Below are positions 29,673 through 37,915 of a DNA stretch of 47,465 nt, in pieces (within the stretch, counting starts at the first letter, position 1; each line of letters opens with the position of its first letter). The notes beneath the pieces are model-generated. The model saw only the letters and a list, made by a program, of their open reading frames with translations, was not told the DNA's origin and ran no database searches. The DNA lies in assembly GCF_913773735.1 (NCBI RefSeq), contig NZ_CAJYEB010000005.1, forward strand, positions 1 through 47,465, read 5' to 3'. Source of the stretch: an uncultured Massilia sp. (GTDB taxonomy: Bacteria > Pseudomonadota > Gammaproteobacteria > Burkholderiales > Burkholderiaceae_D). A program made the translations under genes and the position numbers.

Positions 29673-30571
29673 GCTGGTTCCTCGGTGGCGGGAAAGCCGT
29701 ACAGCGCGGCGGGATTGTCGACCAGGATGCGCCGGCGCAGCGCCGCGTCGGGGACCCAGTCGTGGAACAGGTCGAGCAGGGCGCCGGCGTCGGGGGACCG
29801 CTCGCCCATGCGCACGTAGGGCCAGTCGGACCCCCACAGCAGGCGCGCCGGATTGGCCTGCAGCAGCGCGTCGTGGAACGGGCGCAGGTCCGGGTAGGCG
29901 GGCGCCTGCTGCGACACGCGGCACAGGGTCAGCTTGACCCAGGCGTCGCCCGCGCGCAGCGCCGCCAGCACGGCCTGGAAGGCCGGGTCGGCGAGTCCGC
30001 GCTCCGGCTTCAGGCAGGCCATGTGGTCGAGCACCACCGCCACCCCGGCCGCGCGCAGCTGCGGCAGCAGGCGCGGATAGTCGTCGACCGGCGCCCACAG
30101 CTGGGCGTGCAGGCCGACGCGGCGCAGCGCGGGCGCCATGGCCAGCAACTGGTCGATGCCGACGCTGCCGGCGTAGGGCGTGCCGTCCGGGGCGCGCATC
30201 TCCACGAAGCGCAGGCCGCGCACGCCGCCGTCGAACAGCGCGCGCAGCTGCGCCTCGCTCGCCGTGGCGTCGGCCACGGCCACGCCGCGCAGGCGGCCGC
30301 CGGACTGCACCAGCGCGTCCAGCAGCGCGGACGCGTCGTGGCCGTACGGCGCCGGCTGCACCAGCACGCCGCGCGCCGCGCCGAGGATGTCGAGCATCCC
30401 GCGGTGCAGCGCGGCGGGCGCCAGCGGCGGCGCGTAGCTGGGCGCGTGCGCCAGCGGGAAGCGCGCGTAGGGGCCGAACACGTGGGCATGGCTGTCGCAG
30501 GCGCCCGCCGGCGGCGCGTGGCGCGGCGCCTGCGGCATGCGCGGGGTCTCGGTCGCGGTCGGGACGTTCAT
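29669..30571 (-). CDS. COG3618 amidohydrolase (lactonase / 2-pyrone-dicarboxylate hydrolase type)
   Basis: This 300-aa TIM-barrel metal hydrolase opens with CDSHAHVFGP (His28, His30). His155 (GLHAQLW), His183 (VLDHMA) and Asp249 (LLWGSDWPYV) follow, the residue pattern of the family that includes 2-pyrone-4,6-dicarboxylate hydrolase (LigI), 4-sulfomuconolactone hydrolase and sugar lactonases. It most likely opens or isomerises a lactone ring in the cytoplasm. With the cycloisomerase at 27000-28085 it makes a plausible lactone-forming and lactone-opening pair. The start overlaps the CMD gene stop, and its stop overlaps the next crotonase start, so the three are coupled. Confidence 0.88.
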   Translation of the reverse strand: MNVPTATETPRMPQAPRHAPPAGACDSHAHVFGPYARFPLAHAPSYAPPLAPAALHRGMLDILGAARGVLVQPAPYGHDASALLDALVQSGGRLRGVAVADATASEAQLRALFDGGVRGLRFVEMRAPDGTPYAGSVGIDQLLAMAPALRRVGLHAQLWAPVDDYPRLLPQLRAAGVAVVLDHMACLKPERGLADPAFQAVLAALRAGDAWVKLTLCRVSQQAPAYPDLRPFHDALLQANPARLLWGSDWPYVRMGERSPDAGALLDLFHDWVPDAALRRRILVDNPAALYGFPATEEPA

Positions 30572-31191
30572 GCCGCCACCGCCGGCAGTACCGTCAGCGC
30601 CGCGGCGCCGTCGGCGCCGGCGCACGCCAGCGGCGGCTGCGCGCCTTCGTCCGGCAGCGGGATCCGGTGCGCGTTCAGGGTCAGCGCCACCATCGAGTAG
30701 TAGCCGACGATGGCGGTCAGCTCGACGGTGCCGGCTTCGCCGAAGCGTTCCAGCACGGCCCGGTAGGCGGCGTCGCCGACGCTGCCGTGCTGCAGCAGCT
30801 GGCGCGTGTATTCGTAGACGGCGGCGTCGCCGGCCTCGTCGAACGCGGGCGCGCGCGCGACCTGCACGGCGTCGATGACGGCCTGCGGCAGGCCGGCGGC
30901 GCGCGCGTCGGCGGCATGGATGTACCATTCGAGCTGGCTGTTCCAGCGCCGCGCCGTGACCAGGATCGCCAGTTCGCTGCTGCGCGCCGGGATGCTGGTG
31001 CCGAAGCGCAGCAGCGCGCCCAGCTTCTGCCAGCGGTCGGCGAGGGCGGGGTTGTGCAGCGCCGCGCGCAGCGGCCCGACGAGGCGCGCGCGCGGGCCGC
31101 TGACGATGGCGTCGTAGACCGCGCGCTGTTCCGGGTTCATGCTGTCCGGATCGGGCAGCGAAATGCGCGGCATGGTGGATGGTGGGGACAT
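30568..31191 (-). CDS. carboxymuconolactone decarboxylase (CMD/AhpD) family protein
   Basis: This 207-aa all-helical protein matches the CMD fold: NPALADRWQKLGALLRFG, then SSELAILVTARRWNSQLEWYIHAADA in parts. It has no CxxC redox pair, so it is not an AhpD-type peroxidase partner. The Glu/His arrangement near EWYIH is that of the decarboxylase-like group. PcaC decarboxylates 4-carboxymuconolactone; whether this relative does the same cannot be said. ATG 31191 has GGAG 8 nt upstream. It is 45 bp after the CoA-transferase gene and overlaps the amidohydrolase gene by 4 nt. Confidence 0.87.
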   Translation of the reverse strand: MSPPSTMPRISLPDPDSMNPEQRAVYDAIVSGPRARLVGPLRAALHNPALADRWQKLGALLRFGTSIPARSSELAILVTARRWNSQLEWYIHAADARAAGLPQAVIDAVQVARAPAFDEAGDAAVYEYTRQLLQHGSVGDAAYRAVLERFGEAGTVELTAIVGYYSMVALTLNAHRIPLPDEGAQPPLACAGADGAAALTVLPAVAA

Positions 31192-31236
31192 GTGTTGCTC
31201 CGCCTTGTATCGATGGTGTATGGGAAAACGGATGGG

Positions 31237-32457
31237 TCAGATGATGCCGTCGCGCGCCAGCCGCGCGATGCGCGCCTCGTCGAAGCCCAGCTGGGCCAGC
31301 ACCTCGGCGGTATGCTGCCCCAGCAGCGGCGGGGCGCGGTCGAATGCCAGCTGCGCCTCGGCGAAGCGCATCGGGCTGCGGATCTGCGGCACCGCGCCCG
31401 CGCTCGGGTGCGGCAGCGACATCAGCATGCCGCGGTGCCTGACCTGCGCATCCTCGAACACTTGCGGGATGGTGTTGATCGGGCTGCACGGCACGCCGGC
31501 CTCGTCCAGCAGCGCCGCCCATTCCTGCATGGGCCGTTCGCGGAACAGCGCGGTCATCAGCGGCAGCAGCGCGTCGCGGTTGCGCACGCGCGCGCCGTTG
31601 CTGGCAAAGCGCGCGTCGGCGACCCATTCCGGCCGGCCCGCCACGTCGCAGAAGCGGGCGAACTGGCCGTCGTTGCCGACGACCAGCACCACGTGGCCGT
31701 CGGCGCACGCGAACACGTCCTGCGGCTGGATGTTCGGGTGCTTGTTGCCGGCGCGCCGGGGCGTCTTGCCCGACACCAGGTAGTTCATGCCCTGGTTCGC
31801 GACCGAGCCGACCATCACGTCGAGCATGCCGATGTCGATGTAGTCGCCCTGGCCGGTCTCGGCCCGGCGCGCCAGCGCCGCCAGCACCGCCACCGACGTG
31901 TACATGCCGGTCATCAGGTCGACGATCGGCACGCCGACCTTCTGCGGGCCGCCGCCGGGCAGGTCGTCGCGCTCGCCCGTCACGCTCATCAATCCGCCCA
32001 TGGCCTGGATCATGAAGTCGTAGGCGGCGTGGTCGGCCTTCGGGCCGTCCTGGCCGAAGCCGGTCACCGAGCAGTAGATCAGGCCCGGATTGATCTCCTT
32101 GAGGCTGGCGTAGTCCAGGCCGAAGCGGGCCAGCGTGCCGACCTTGTAGTTCTCCAGCAGGATGTCGGAGCGCGCCGCGAGCGCGCGCACGATCTCCTGG
32201 CCCTCGGCCGTGTTCAGGTCGACCGTCACGGACCGCTTGCCGCGGTTGGCCGACAGGTAGTAGCCGGATTCGCGGGTTTCGTTGCCGTCGGCGTCCTTCA
32301 GGAACGGCGGACCCCAGCTGCGGGTGTCGTCGCCGACGCCGGGACGCTCGACCTTGACGACGTCGGCGCCCAGGTCGGCCAGTACCTGCCCCGACCACGG
32401 GCCGGCCAGGATGCGGCTCAGATCGAGCACCTTGATGTGGGAAAGAGGACCTGCCAT
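31237..32457 (-). CDS. class III (CaiB/BaiF) CoA-transferase
   Basis: This 406-aa protein is a typical family III CoA-transferase: it opens with KVLDLSRILAGPWSGQ, carries the ADVVKVERPG, NRGKRSVTVDL and LLENYKVG motifs, and has the catalytic Asp180 in VPIVDLMTGMYTS. These enzymes move CoA between organic acids through aspartyl-CoA intermediates. In this operon it would activate the carboxylic acid released by the upstream steps, filling the place PcaIJ holds in the classic beta-ketoadipate route. ATG 32457 has AGGAG 6 nt upstream. A much longer open frame extending upstream is non-coding in character. Confidence 0.93.
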   Translation of the reverse strand: MAGPLSHIKVLDLSRILAGPWSGQVLADLGADVVKVERPGVGDDTRSWGPPFLKDADGNETRESGYYLSANRGKRSVTVDLNTAEGQEIVRALAARSDILLENYKVGTLARFGLDYASLKEINPGLIYCSVTGFGQDGPKADHAAYDFMIQAMGGLMSVTGERDDLPGGGPQKVGVPIVDLMTGMYTSVAVLAALARRAETGQGDYIDIGMLDVMVGSVANQGMNYLVSGKTPRRAGNKHPNIQPQDVFACADGHVVLVVGNDGQFARFCDVAGRPEWVADARFASNGARVRNRDALLPLMTALFRERPMQEWAALLDEAGVPCSPINTIPQVFEDAQVRHRGMLMSLPHPSAGAVPQIRSPMRFAEAQLAFDRAPPLLGQHTAEVLAQLGFDEARIARLARDGII

Positions 32458-32516
32458 GTCGTACTCCTGTATGCGATGGGATGCGGCGGGCGCGGCCCGC
32501 CGTGGATGGGCGGCGC

Positions 32517-33137
32517 TCAGGCCTGGGCGTCGTCCGGGACGGTGGCCAGCACCGACGGCCGCTGCGCGAAGCCGGCATGCCAGCCGGCCAGCGCGGGATG
32601 CGCGGCGCGCCAGTCGAGGTCGGGGAAGCGGTAGTCGAGATAGGAGAGCATGCAGCCCACGCTGACGTGGCCGATGTCGAAGCCGTCCCGCGCCAGCGCC
32701 GCGGCTTCGTCCTCCAGCCGGGCGAGGCAGGCGTCGATCTTGGTGGCGAAGGCGGCCAGCCATTCGGGAAGCCGGCGCCCGGCGTCCTTCATGCGTTCCT
32801 GGCGCCACAGCAGCAGGATCGCCAGCATGCCGTCGGCCAGCGCCTGGCGCCGCAGCGCGGTCCAGCGCGCCGCGCCGGCCGGCGGGAAGAAGCCCGCGCC
32901 GCCGTGCAGGCCGTCGAGGTATTCGCAGATGACGGGCGAGTCGTACAGGACCTGGCCGTCGTCCAGCACCAGGGCGGGGATCTGGCTGAGCGGGTTGTCC
33001 CGCATCAGCGCGGGGTTCGGGACCGCGATCGCGGCCACCGAGCGGACCCGTTCGACCTGCGCATCCAGGCCGGTTTCCAGCAGCAGGATCGCGACCTTGC
33101 GGACGAAGGGCGACCGCGGGGACCAGTGTAGTTTCAT
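32517..33137 (-). CDS. glutathione S-transferase
   Basis: This 206-aa protein has an N-terminal thioredoxin-like domain (about 1-80; MKLHWSPRSPFVRKV, IPALVLDDGQVLYDSPVICEYLD in parts) with the cis-Pro and Glu/Ser glutathione contacts. A helical C-terminal domain (about 88-200) ends with FAQRPSV. Bacterial relatives act as isomerases (maleylpyruvate or maleylacetoacetate type), in dehalogenation or ether cleavage, or in detoxification. Its place between the regulator and the CoA-transferase suggests a glutathione-dependent step in the same pathway, but this is inference. ATG 33137 has AAGGAA just upstream. Confidence 0.9.
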   Translation of the reverse strand: MKLHWSPRSPFVRKVAILLLETGLDAQVERVRSVAAIAVPNPALMRDNPLSQIPALVLDDGQVLYDSPVICEYLDGLHGGAGFFPPAGAARWTALRRQALADGMLAILLLWRQERMKDAGRRLPEWLAAFATKIDACLARLEDEAAALARDGFDIGHVSVGCMLSYLDYRFPDLDWRAAHPALAGWHAGFAQRPSVLATVPDDAQA

Positions 33138-33175
33138 GCCATTCCTTCTCGTTCGGGAAGCAACGGCATGGGCCG

Positions 33176-33928
33176 TCACTTCAGTTTGATGTCGAGGCGC
33201 ACCACGTCGCCCCGGTAAATGCCTTGTCCAACGAATACCAGGCAGCCCTCGCTGTCCACGGCCGAGCGCGCGACGTGCGCGACCGGCGCGTTCAGCGGCA
33301 GCTCCAGCAGCTCGGCCAGCGCCGGGTCGGCCGACCCCAGCGTCAGCGTCTGGTGCGCGGCCGCGATCTCCAGGCCCGGCAGCTCGCGCAGGATGCGCAT
33401 CGACGTCTTGGTCTCGAACGACTCCGGCGCGATGCGCGCGCACACCCGTTCGTCGATGTAGACGTCGCCCAGGTAGTAGGGCTTGCCGTTGCGCCAGTGG
33501 CGCCGCCGCCAGTGCTGGTAGAACGGCGCCATCGCGCCGATCTGCGGATCCGGCGGCGCCGGCGCGCGCCGCTCGCCGCGCGTCAGGATCTCGATCGTCA
33601 CGCCTTCCGGCGCGATCAGCTGGCCCGACCAGTCCGACGCCACCTCGCACCAGAACTGTTCCTGCGGCTTGCCGGTCACGAACGTGCCCTTGGCGCGGTA
33701 GCGCGCGATCAGCTTTTCGTCCTCCAGCAGGTCGAGCGCCTGGCGTACCGTCGCGCGCGCCACCTGGCATTCGACGGCCAGTTCGTCCACCGTCGGGATC
33801 TGCTGCCCCACCCGCCATTCGCCCGCCTCGACGCGGCGCCGGAACAGGCTGGCCAGCTGCACGTAGCGGGGCACCGCGCTGCGGCTGAAATCGATGGCCG
33901 TCGCGCCTGGAATATGTGCTGTCTTCAT
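33176..33928 (-). CDS. GntR/HutC-family regulator with UTRA domain
   Basis: This 250-aa protein has a winged helix (about 20-88; VPRYVQLASLFRRRVEAGEW, IPTVDELAVECQVARATVRQAL in parts) and a UTRA ligand-binding domain (about 100-245) ending VFVGQGIYRGDVVRLDIKLK. HutC-type repressors bind the inducing metabolite in UTRA and leave DNA. It sits inside the catabolic island and is the only transcription factor there, so it is the natural candidate for the AGGTCA-N6-TGACCT-like sites. ATG 33928 follows AGAGAGAA; an in-frame TTG is directly before it. A weaker version of the dyad lies 48-65 nt upstream of its start. Confidence 0.92.
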   Translation of the reverse strand: MKTAHIPGATAIDFSRSAVPRYVQLASLFRRRVEAGEWRVGQQIPTVDELAVECQVARATVRQALDLLEDEKLIARYRAKGTFVTGKPQEQFWCEVASDWSGQLIAPEGVTIEILTRGERRAPAPPDPQIGAMAPFYQHWRRRHWRNGKPYYLGDVYIDERVCARIAPESFETKTSMRILRELPGLEIAAAHQTLTLGSADPALAELLELPLNAPVAHVARSAVDSEGCLVFVGQGIYRGDVVRLDIKLK

Positions 33929-33975
33929 CAACGTTCTCTCTTGGTTGGCATAACACCCGATACGGTATTATCGCC

Positions 33976-33993
33976 TAATCAGTTGATGAACCA
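33976..33993. promoter_or_regulatory. weak dyad upstream of the GntR gene
   Basis: TAATCA-GTTGAT-GAACCA aligns with the porin operator AGGTCA-ATTGAT-TGACCA (shared TCA, TTGAT and ACCA). The arms are degenerate. It lies between the crotonase stop and the GntR start, with a GATAAT -10-like hexamer (minus strand, 33967-33972) next to it. Confidence 0.35.
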
Positions 33994-34014
33994 GCTTTTT
34001 GACTTATTCGCTCG

Positions 34015-34803
34015 TCAACTCCCCTTGTAGCGTGGCGGCCGCTTGTCCAGGAAGGCACGCATGCCCTCGCGCTGGTCGGCGCTGTCGAACAGCAGCTGGA
34101 ACGCCTTGCGCTCGAGCAGCAGGGCCGTCTCCAGCGGCGCGTCCTGGCCCTGCTGCACCACTTCGCGGATCGCGCGCACCGCCAGCGGCGGCATGGCGGC
34201 GACGGTGCGCGCCAGCGCGCGGGCCCGCTCCAGCGCGGCGCCGTCCGGGCACAGTTCGGACACCAGGCCGAACGCCCAGGCGTCGCGCGCCGCGATCGGT
34301 TCGCCCGTCAGCATCATGCGCAGCGCCTGGTACTTGCCGATCGTGCGCAGCAGGCGCTGGGTGCCGCCGGCGCCGGGCATGATGCCGACCCGGATTTCCG
34401 GCTGGCCGAAGCGCGCGCCCTCGGCCGCCACGATCATGTCGCAGGCCAGCGCCAGCTCGCAGCCGCCGCCCAGCGCATAGCCCTCGACCGCGGCGATCAC
34501 CGGCTTGGCGCTGTGGCGCAGGGTCGTGAACACCCGGTCGGTGGCCTGCAGCGTGTGGCTGGTCGGCGTCATGCCGGCCATCTCGTCGATGTCGGTGCCG
34601 GCCACGAAGTAGCCGCCGGCGCCGGTCAGCACGATGACCCGCGCCCGTTCGTCGGCGCCCAGCGCCAGCACGGCGTCGGTCAGGCGCTGCTTGACGTCCA
34701 GGTTGAGCGCATTGCGCCGGCGCGTACGATCGATCGTGACGACGGCCACGCCGTCGTCGTCCACGCTCCAGCCGACCGGCGCCGTGGCCTGCGGCGCGCT
34801 CAT
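34015..34803 (-). CDS. enoyl-CoA hydratase (crotonase), both Glu present
   Basis: This 262-aa protein has the full hydratase signature: FVAGTDIDEM for the oxyanion hole, GYALGGGCELALACD with Glu116, and QPEIRVGIMPGAGGTQR with Glu136. It should hydrate a 2-enoyl-CoA to the 3-hydroxyacyl-CoA, resembling PaaF-type enzymes acting on dicarboxylyl-CoA. It overlaps the dehydrogenase gene by 4 nt (ATGA), so hydration and the next oxidation step are coupled. Only a MFS transporter gene precedes them in the operon. Confidence 0.93.
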   Translation of the reverse strand: MSAPQATAPVGWSVDDDGVAVVTIDRTRRRNALNLDVKQRLTDAVLALGADERARVIVLTGAGGYFVAGTDIDEMAGMTPTSHTLQATDRVFTTLRHSAKPVIAAVEGYALGGGCELALACDMIVAAEGARFGQPEIRVGIMPGAGGTQRLLRTIGKYQALRMMLTGEPIAARDAWAFGLVSELCPDGAALERARALARTVAAMPPLAVRAIREVVQQGQDAPLETALLLERKAFQLLFDSADQREGMRAFLDKRPPRYKGS

Positions 34804-36347
34804 GCCGCACGCTCCGGCGCGGCGGCGGGCGCGTGGAAGGGCTGGCCGGCCAGCGCGCGCCGCAGCAGCAGCGGGCTGGTGCGGTAGCGGTCCTCGCCGT
34901 ACGCGGCGGCCAGGTTGGCCAGCACGCGCTGCAGCGGCGCCGGGCCGACCAGGTCGGCCCAGGCCAGCGGCCCGCGCGGGTAGTTGACGCCGCCGGTCAT
35001 CGCCAGGTCGGTGTCGGCCGCGCTGGCGATGCCTTGCTGGACCACGTCGGCGGCCTCGTTGGCGAGCATCGCCACCGTGCGCATGACCACGAGCCCGGGC
35101 GCGTCGTCGACGACGGCCACCTGCTTGCCCAGGGCCTGGAAGAAGCCGACCGCGGCGTCCAGCGCGCCGGCCGGCGCCTGGTCGGCCACGGCGACGGCGA
35201 TGACGGCGGCGCCGGCATAATCGAAGGCCAGGTCGAACACGACGGCGGCGTCCTGTGGGTCCGCGGCCAGGCGCCGGGTCGCGCCGCGGCCGTCGGTCAG
35301 CGCCAGCGCCACGCCGTCCACCCGCAGCAGGGCGCGCGCGCCGGGAACGTGGCGCACGGCCAGGCCGGCGTCGGCCGCCAGCCGGGCCAGCGGCGCGGCC
35401 ACGCCGAGGTCGCCCTCGACGACGACGGCGGACGGCCGGGGCGCCGGCGCCGCCAGCACCGGCGCGGGGCGCGCCGCGTCGTCGCCGTAGCGGTGGAAGC
35501 CCCGTCCGCTCTTGCGGCCGAGCCAGCCCGCGTCGACCAGTTCCCGCTGCAGCAGCGACGGCTTGTAGCGCGGATCCTGGTACAGCGCGTCGTAGACGGA
35601 CCTGGTGACGGCGTAGTTGACGTCGTGCCCGATCATGTCCATCAGCTCGAAGGCGCCCATGCGGAAGCCGCCGCAGTCGCGCAGGATGGCGTCCAGCGTC
35701 GCGGCGTCGGCGGCGCGCTCGGCCAGCAGGCGCAGCGCTTCGCCGTAGAAGGGACGCGCCACGCGGTTGACGATGAAGCCGGGCGTGGACGCGCAGCGCA
35801 CCGGCACCTTGTTCCAGGCGCGCGCGGTGGCGAACAGGGTGTCGGCCACGGCCGGATCGGTGGCCTTGCCGCTGACGATCTCCACCAGCGGCAGCACTGG
35901 CGCCGGGTTGAAGAAGTGCAGCCCGGCCACCCGCGCCGGACGGCGCAGGCGCGCGCCGAGCGCGGTCACCGACAGCGACGAGGTGTTGGTGGCGACGATG
36001 GCGTCGTCGTCCAGCACGGCCTCGACCTCGGCCAGCACGCGCGCCTTGACGTCGATGTCCTCGACGATCGCCTCGATCACGAGGGCGGCGCCGGCCAGGT
36101 CGGCGACGCCGCCGGCCCGCACCAGCCGCGCCATGCGGGCGGCGTGGGTGGCGGCGTCGATCCGGCCCTTGTCGCGCAGGCGCCGGTAGGCGGCGTCGAT
36201 CGCGCCGATGCCGCGCTCGAGCGCGGCGGGCGCGGCGTCGTACAGGGCGACCCGGTGGCCGGCGTCGAGGGCGACCTGGGCGATGCCGCTGCCCATGGCG
36301 CCGGCGCCGATGACGGCGATGAAGTCTTGTGGTGTCAGTGCGTTCAT
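34800..36347 (-). CDS. 3-hydroxyacyl-CoA dehydrogenase, PaaH/DcaH type
   Basis: This 515-aa protein has an NAD-binding Rossmann domain (GAGAMGSGIAQ near residue 14), the substrate-binding phrases ATNTSSLSVTAL and GLHFFNPAPVLPLVEI with the catalytic His, a first helical domain (about 190-290) and a second C-terminal helical domain (about 395-510). The two-lobed C-terminus and length match PaaH-like 3-hydroxyadipyl-CoA dehydrogenases and not the short fatty-acid FadB-C forms. It should oxidise a 3-hydroxyacyl-CoA to the 3-oxoacyl-CoA used by the thiolase at 24649-25851. It begins 38 bp after the MFS gene. Confidence 0.93.
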   Translation of the reverse strand: MNALTPQDFIAVIGAGAMGSGIAQVALDAGHRVALYDAAPAALERGIGAIDAAYRRLRDKGRIDAATHAARMARLVRAGGVADLAGAALVIEAIVEDIDVKARVLAEVEAVLDDDAIVATNTSSLSVTALGARLRRPARVAGLHFFNPAPVLPLVEIVSGKATDPAVADTLFATARAWNKVPVRCASTPGFIVNRVARPFYGEALRLLAERAADAATLDAILRDCGGFRMGAFELMDMIGHDVNYAVTRSVYDALYQDPRYKPSLLQRELVDAGWLGRKSGRGFHRYGDDAARPAPVLAAPAPRPSAVVVEGDLGVAAPLARLAADAGLAVRHVPGARALLRVDGVALALTDGRGATRRLAADPQDAAVVFDLAFDYAGAAVIAVAVADQAPAGALDAAVGFFQALGKQVAVVDDAPGLVVMRTVAMLANEAADVVQQGIASAADTDLAMTGGVNYPRGPLAWADLVGPAPLQRVLANLAAAYGEDRYRTSPLLLRRALAGQPFHAPAAAPERAA

Positions 36348-36384
36348 GGAAATGCCTGGTGGATCGTTGGTTTCGGTCGATGGG

Positions 36385-37737
36385 TCAAGCGGCGGCGCGC
36401 CGTTCGCCCAGCGCGTCCGGCTTGACGCCGACGAGCAGGGTCACCGCGCCGAACAGCATCAGGGCGGCGAAGTAGTACTGCCCCATGGCCAGGCTGCCGG
36501 TGGTGGCGGACAGCCAGCCCACCAGCATCGGGCTGAACACGCTGCCCACGCCGGCGAAGGTGCTCAGCAGGGCGATGCCGCCGGCCGCGGCCTTGCCGGT
36601 CAGGAAGGACGAGGGCAGGGTCCAGAACGGCCCGGTCAGGCCCAGGGTGCCGGCCGTCGCCAGCGTCAGCGCCAGCATCGACAGCGGCACGCTGCCCTGC
36701 ACCGACGGCAGCGCGGCCCAGCCGAGCGCCGCCAGCAGGGCGGGGATGGCCACGTGCCAGCGGCGTTCGCCGGTGCGGTCGGAGTGGCGCGCATTCAGGA
36801 ACTGGACCACCAGGGCGATCAGGAAGGGGATCACCGACAGCGCGCCGATGCTCATCACGTTCTCGATGCCGGACTTGCGGATCACGGTCGGCAGCCAGAA
36901 GAACACGCCGCCGGTGCTGACCAGCACCGCCACGCCCATCCCCGCCAGCCAGTACAGGCGCGGATTGGCCAGCGCGGCCAGGAACGAGTGTTCGCCGCCC
37001 TCGCGCCGCGCCGTGTGGCGCGCCAGGTCCTCGGCGATGATCTGCTTCTGGCGCGCGCTCAGCCAGCGGCTGTCGGCCGGGCCGTCCTGCAGGTAGTACC
37101 AGGCGACCACGCCCAGCAGGCAGGCCGGCGCGCCCTCGATGATGAACATCCACTGCCAGCCCTTCATGCCGGCCACGCCTTCGAAGGCGTGCATGATGGC
37201 GCCCGAGAGCGGGCCGCCGATCATGCCGGCGAGCGGGATCGACGCCGTGAACAGCGCGTTGAAGCGGGCGCGCCGGTTCAGCGGCACCCAGTAGGTGAGG
37301 TACAGCAGCATGCCCGGGAACATGCCGGCTTCGGCCGCGCCCAGGAAGAAGCGCATCAGGTAGAAATGGGTCGAGGTCTGCATGAAGGCCATGGCGGTCG
37401 AGAACAGGCCCCACAGCAGCATGATGCGCAGCAGGGTGCGGCGCACGCCCGACTTGTGCAGCACCATGTTGCTGGGCACTTCGAACAGGATGTAGCCGAC
37501 GTAGAAGATGCCGGCGCCGATGCCGTAGATGGCATCGTTGAAGCCCAGGTCGGCGATGAAGTGCAGCTTGGCGAACCCGATGTTGGCGCGGTCGATGAAC
37601 GACACCACGTAACACAGCATCAGGAATGGCATGATGCGCCACAGTACCTTGCGGTAGGTGGCGTCGGCCTCCCGCTCGCGCAGGACCTGGTCGGCGGTGC
37701 GCGCCGGCGCGCCGGCGGTTGAATCGGCTACTGACAT
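36385..37737 (-). CDS. MFS transporter of the anion:cation symporter (ACS) family
   Basis: This 450-aa inner-membrane protein has 12 predicted hydrophobic helices in two halves. ACS-family signatures are visible: VSFIDRANIGFAKL in helix 1, FEVPSNMVLHKSGVRR in loop 2-3, RFFLGAAEAGMFPG in helix 4 and the central charged loop with REGGEHS. ACS carriers import organic acids, including aromatic, tartrate- and glucarate-like anions, with protons. It is the first gene of the minus-strand operon, about 75 nt after a very good promoter overlapped by a dyad, and is the probable inner-membrane uptake step for the island. Confidence 0.94.
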   Translation of the reverse strand: MSVADSTAGAPARTADQVLREREADATYRKVLWRIMPFLMLCYVVSFIDRANIGFAKLHFIADLGFNDAIYGIGAGIFYVGYILFEVPSNMVLHKSGVRRTLLRIMLLWGLFSTAMAFMQTSTHFYLMRFFLGAAEAGMFPGMLLYLTYWVPLNRRARFNALFTASIPLAGMIGGPLSGAIMHAFEGVAGMKGWQWMFIIEGAPACLLGVVAWYYLQDGPADSRWLSARQKQIIAEDLARHTARREGGEHSFLAALANPRLYWLAGMGVAVLVSTGGVFFWLPTVIRKSGIENVMSIGALSVIPFLIALVVQFLNARHSDRTGERRWHVAIPALLAALGWAALPSVQGSVPLSMLALTLATAGTLGLTGPFWTLPSSFLTGKAAAGGIALLSTFAGVGSVFSPMLVGWLSATTGSLAMGQYYFAALMLFGAVTLLVGVKPDALGERRAAA

Positions 37738-37810
37738 GTTGTCTCCAGAATGGTCGTTATTGTCTTGGTCGTTCCCGGCCCGGCGGACCGGATGCAGCAG
37801 TGATGAAAGT

Positions 37811-37839
37811 ATTATAGGTCAGGTTTATGGCCTATACAA
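37811..37839 (-). promoter_or_regulatory. promoter with embedded operator for the MFS operon
   Basis: Read on the minus strand, TTGTAT (37834-37839) and a perfect TATAAT (37811-37816) are 17 nt apart. The spacer holds the dyad TATAGGTCA-ggttta-TGGCCTATA as written on the plus strand (37813-37821 and 37828-37836, 8 of 9 paired). A protein bound there would block RNA polymerase directly, the usual layout of a repressor site. Confidence 0.7.
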
Positions 37840-37915
37840 GCGCATCGAGTCGTGTCCGTGGATGCGACAGTACCTGCGAGGGCCGGCATCGGCGTCGCGG
37901 GCCGGCCCGTCGCAG

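Noticed and set aside
33956..33969. CGATACGGTATTA as a further LacI operator upstream of the GntR gene
   Set aside because: Not a dyad of the same length (one base missing at the centre) and in an unrelated regulon; match is too weak.
36208..37722. A 504-codon plus-strand frame opposite the MFS transporter
   Set aside because: Gln/His/Arg-rich with no hydrophobic pattern or domain; shadow of the transporter gene.
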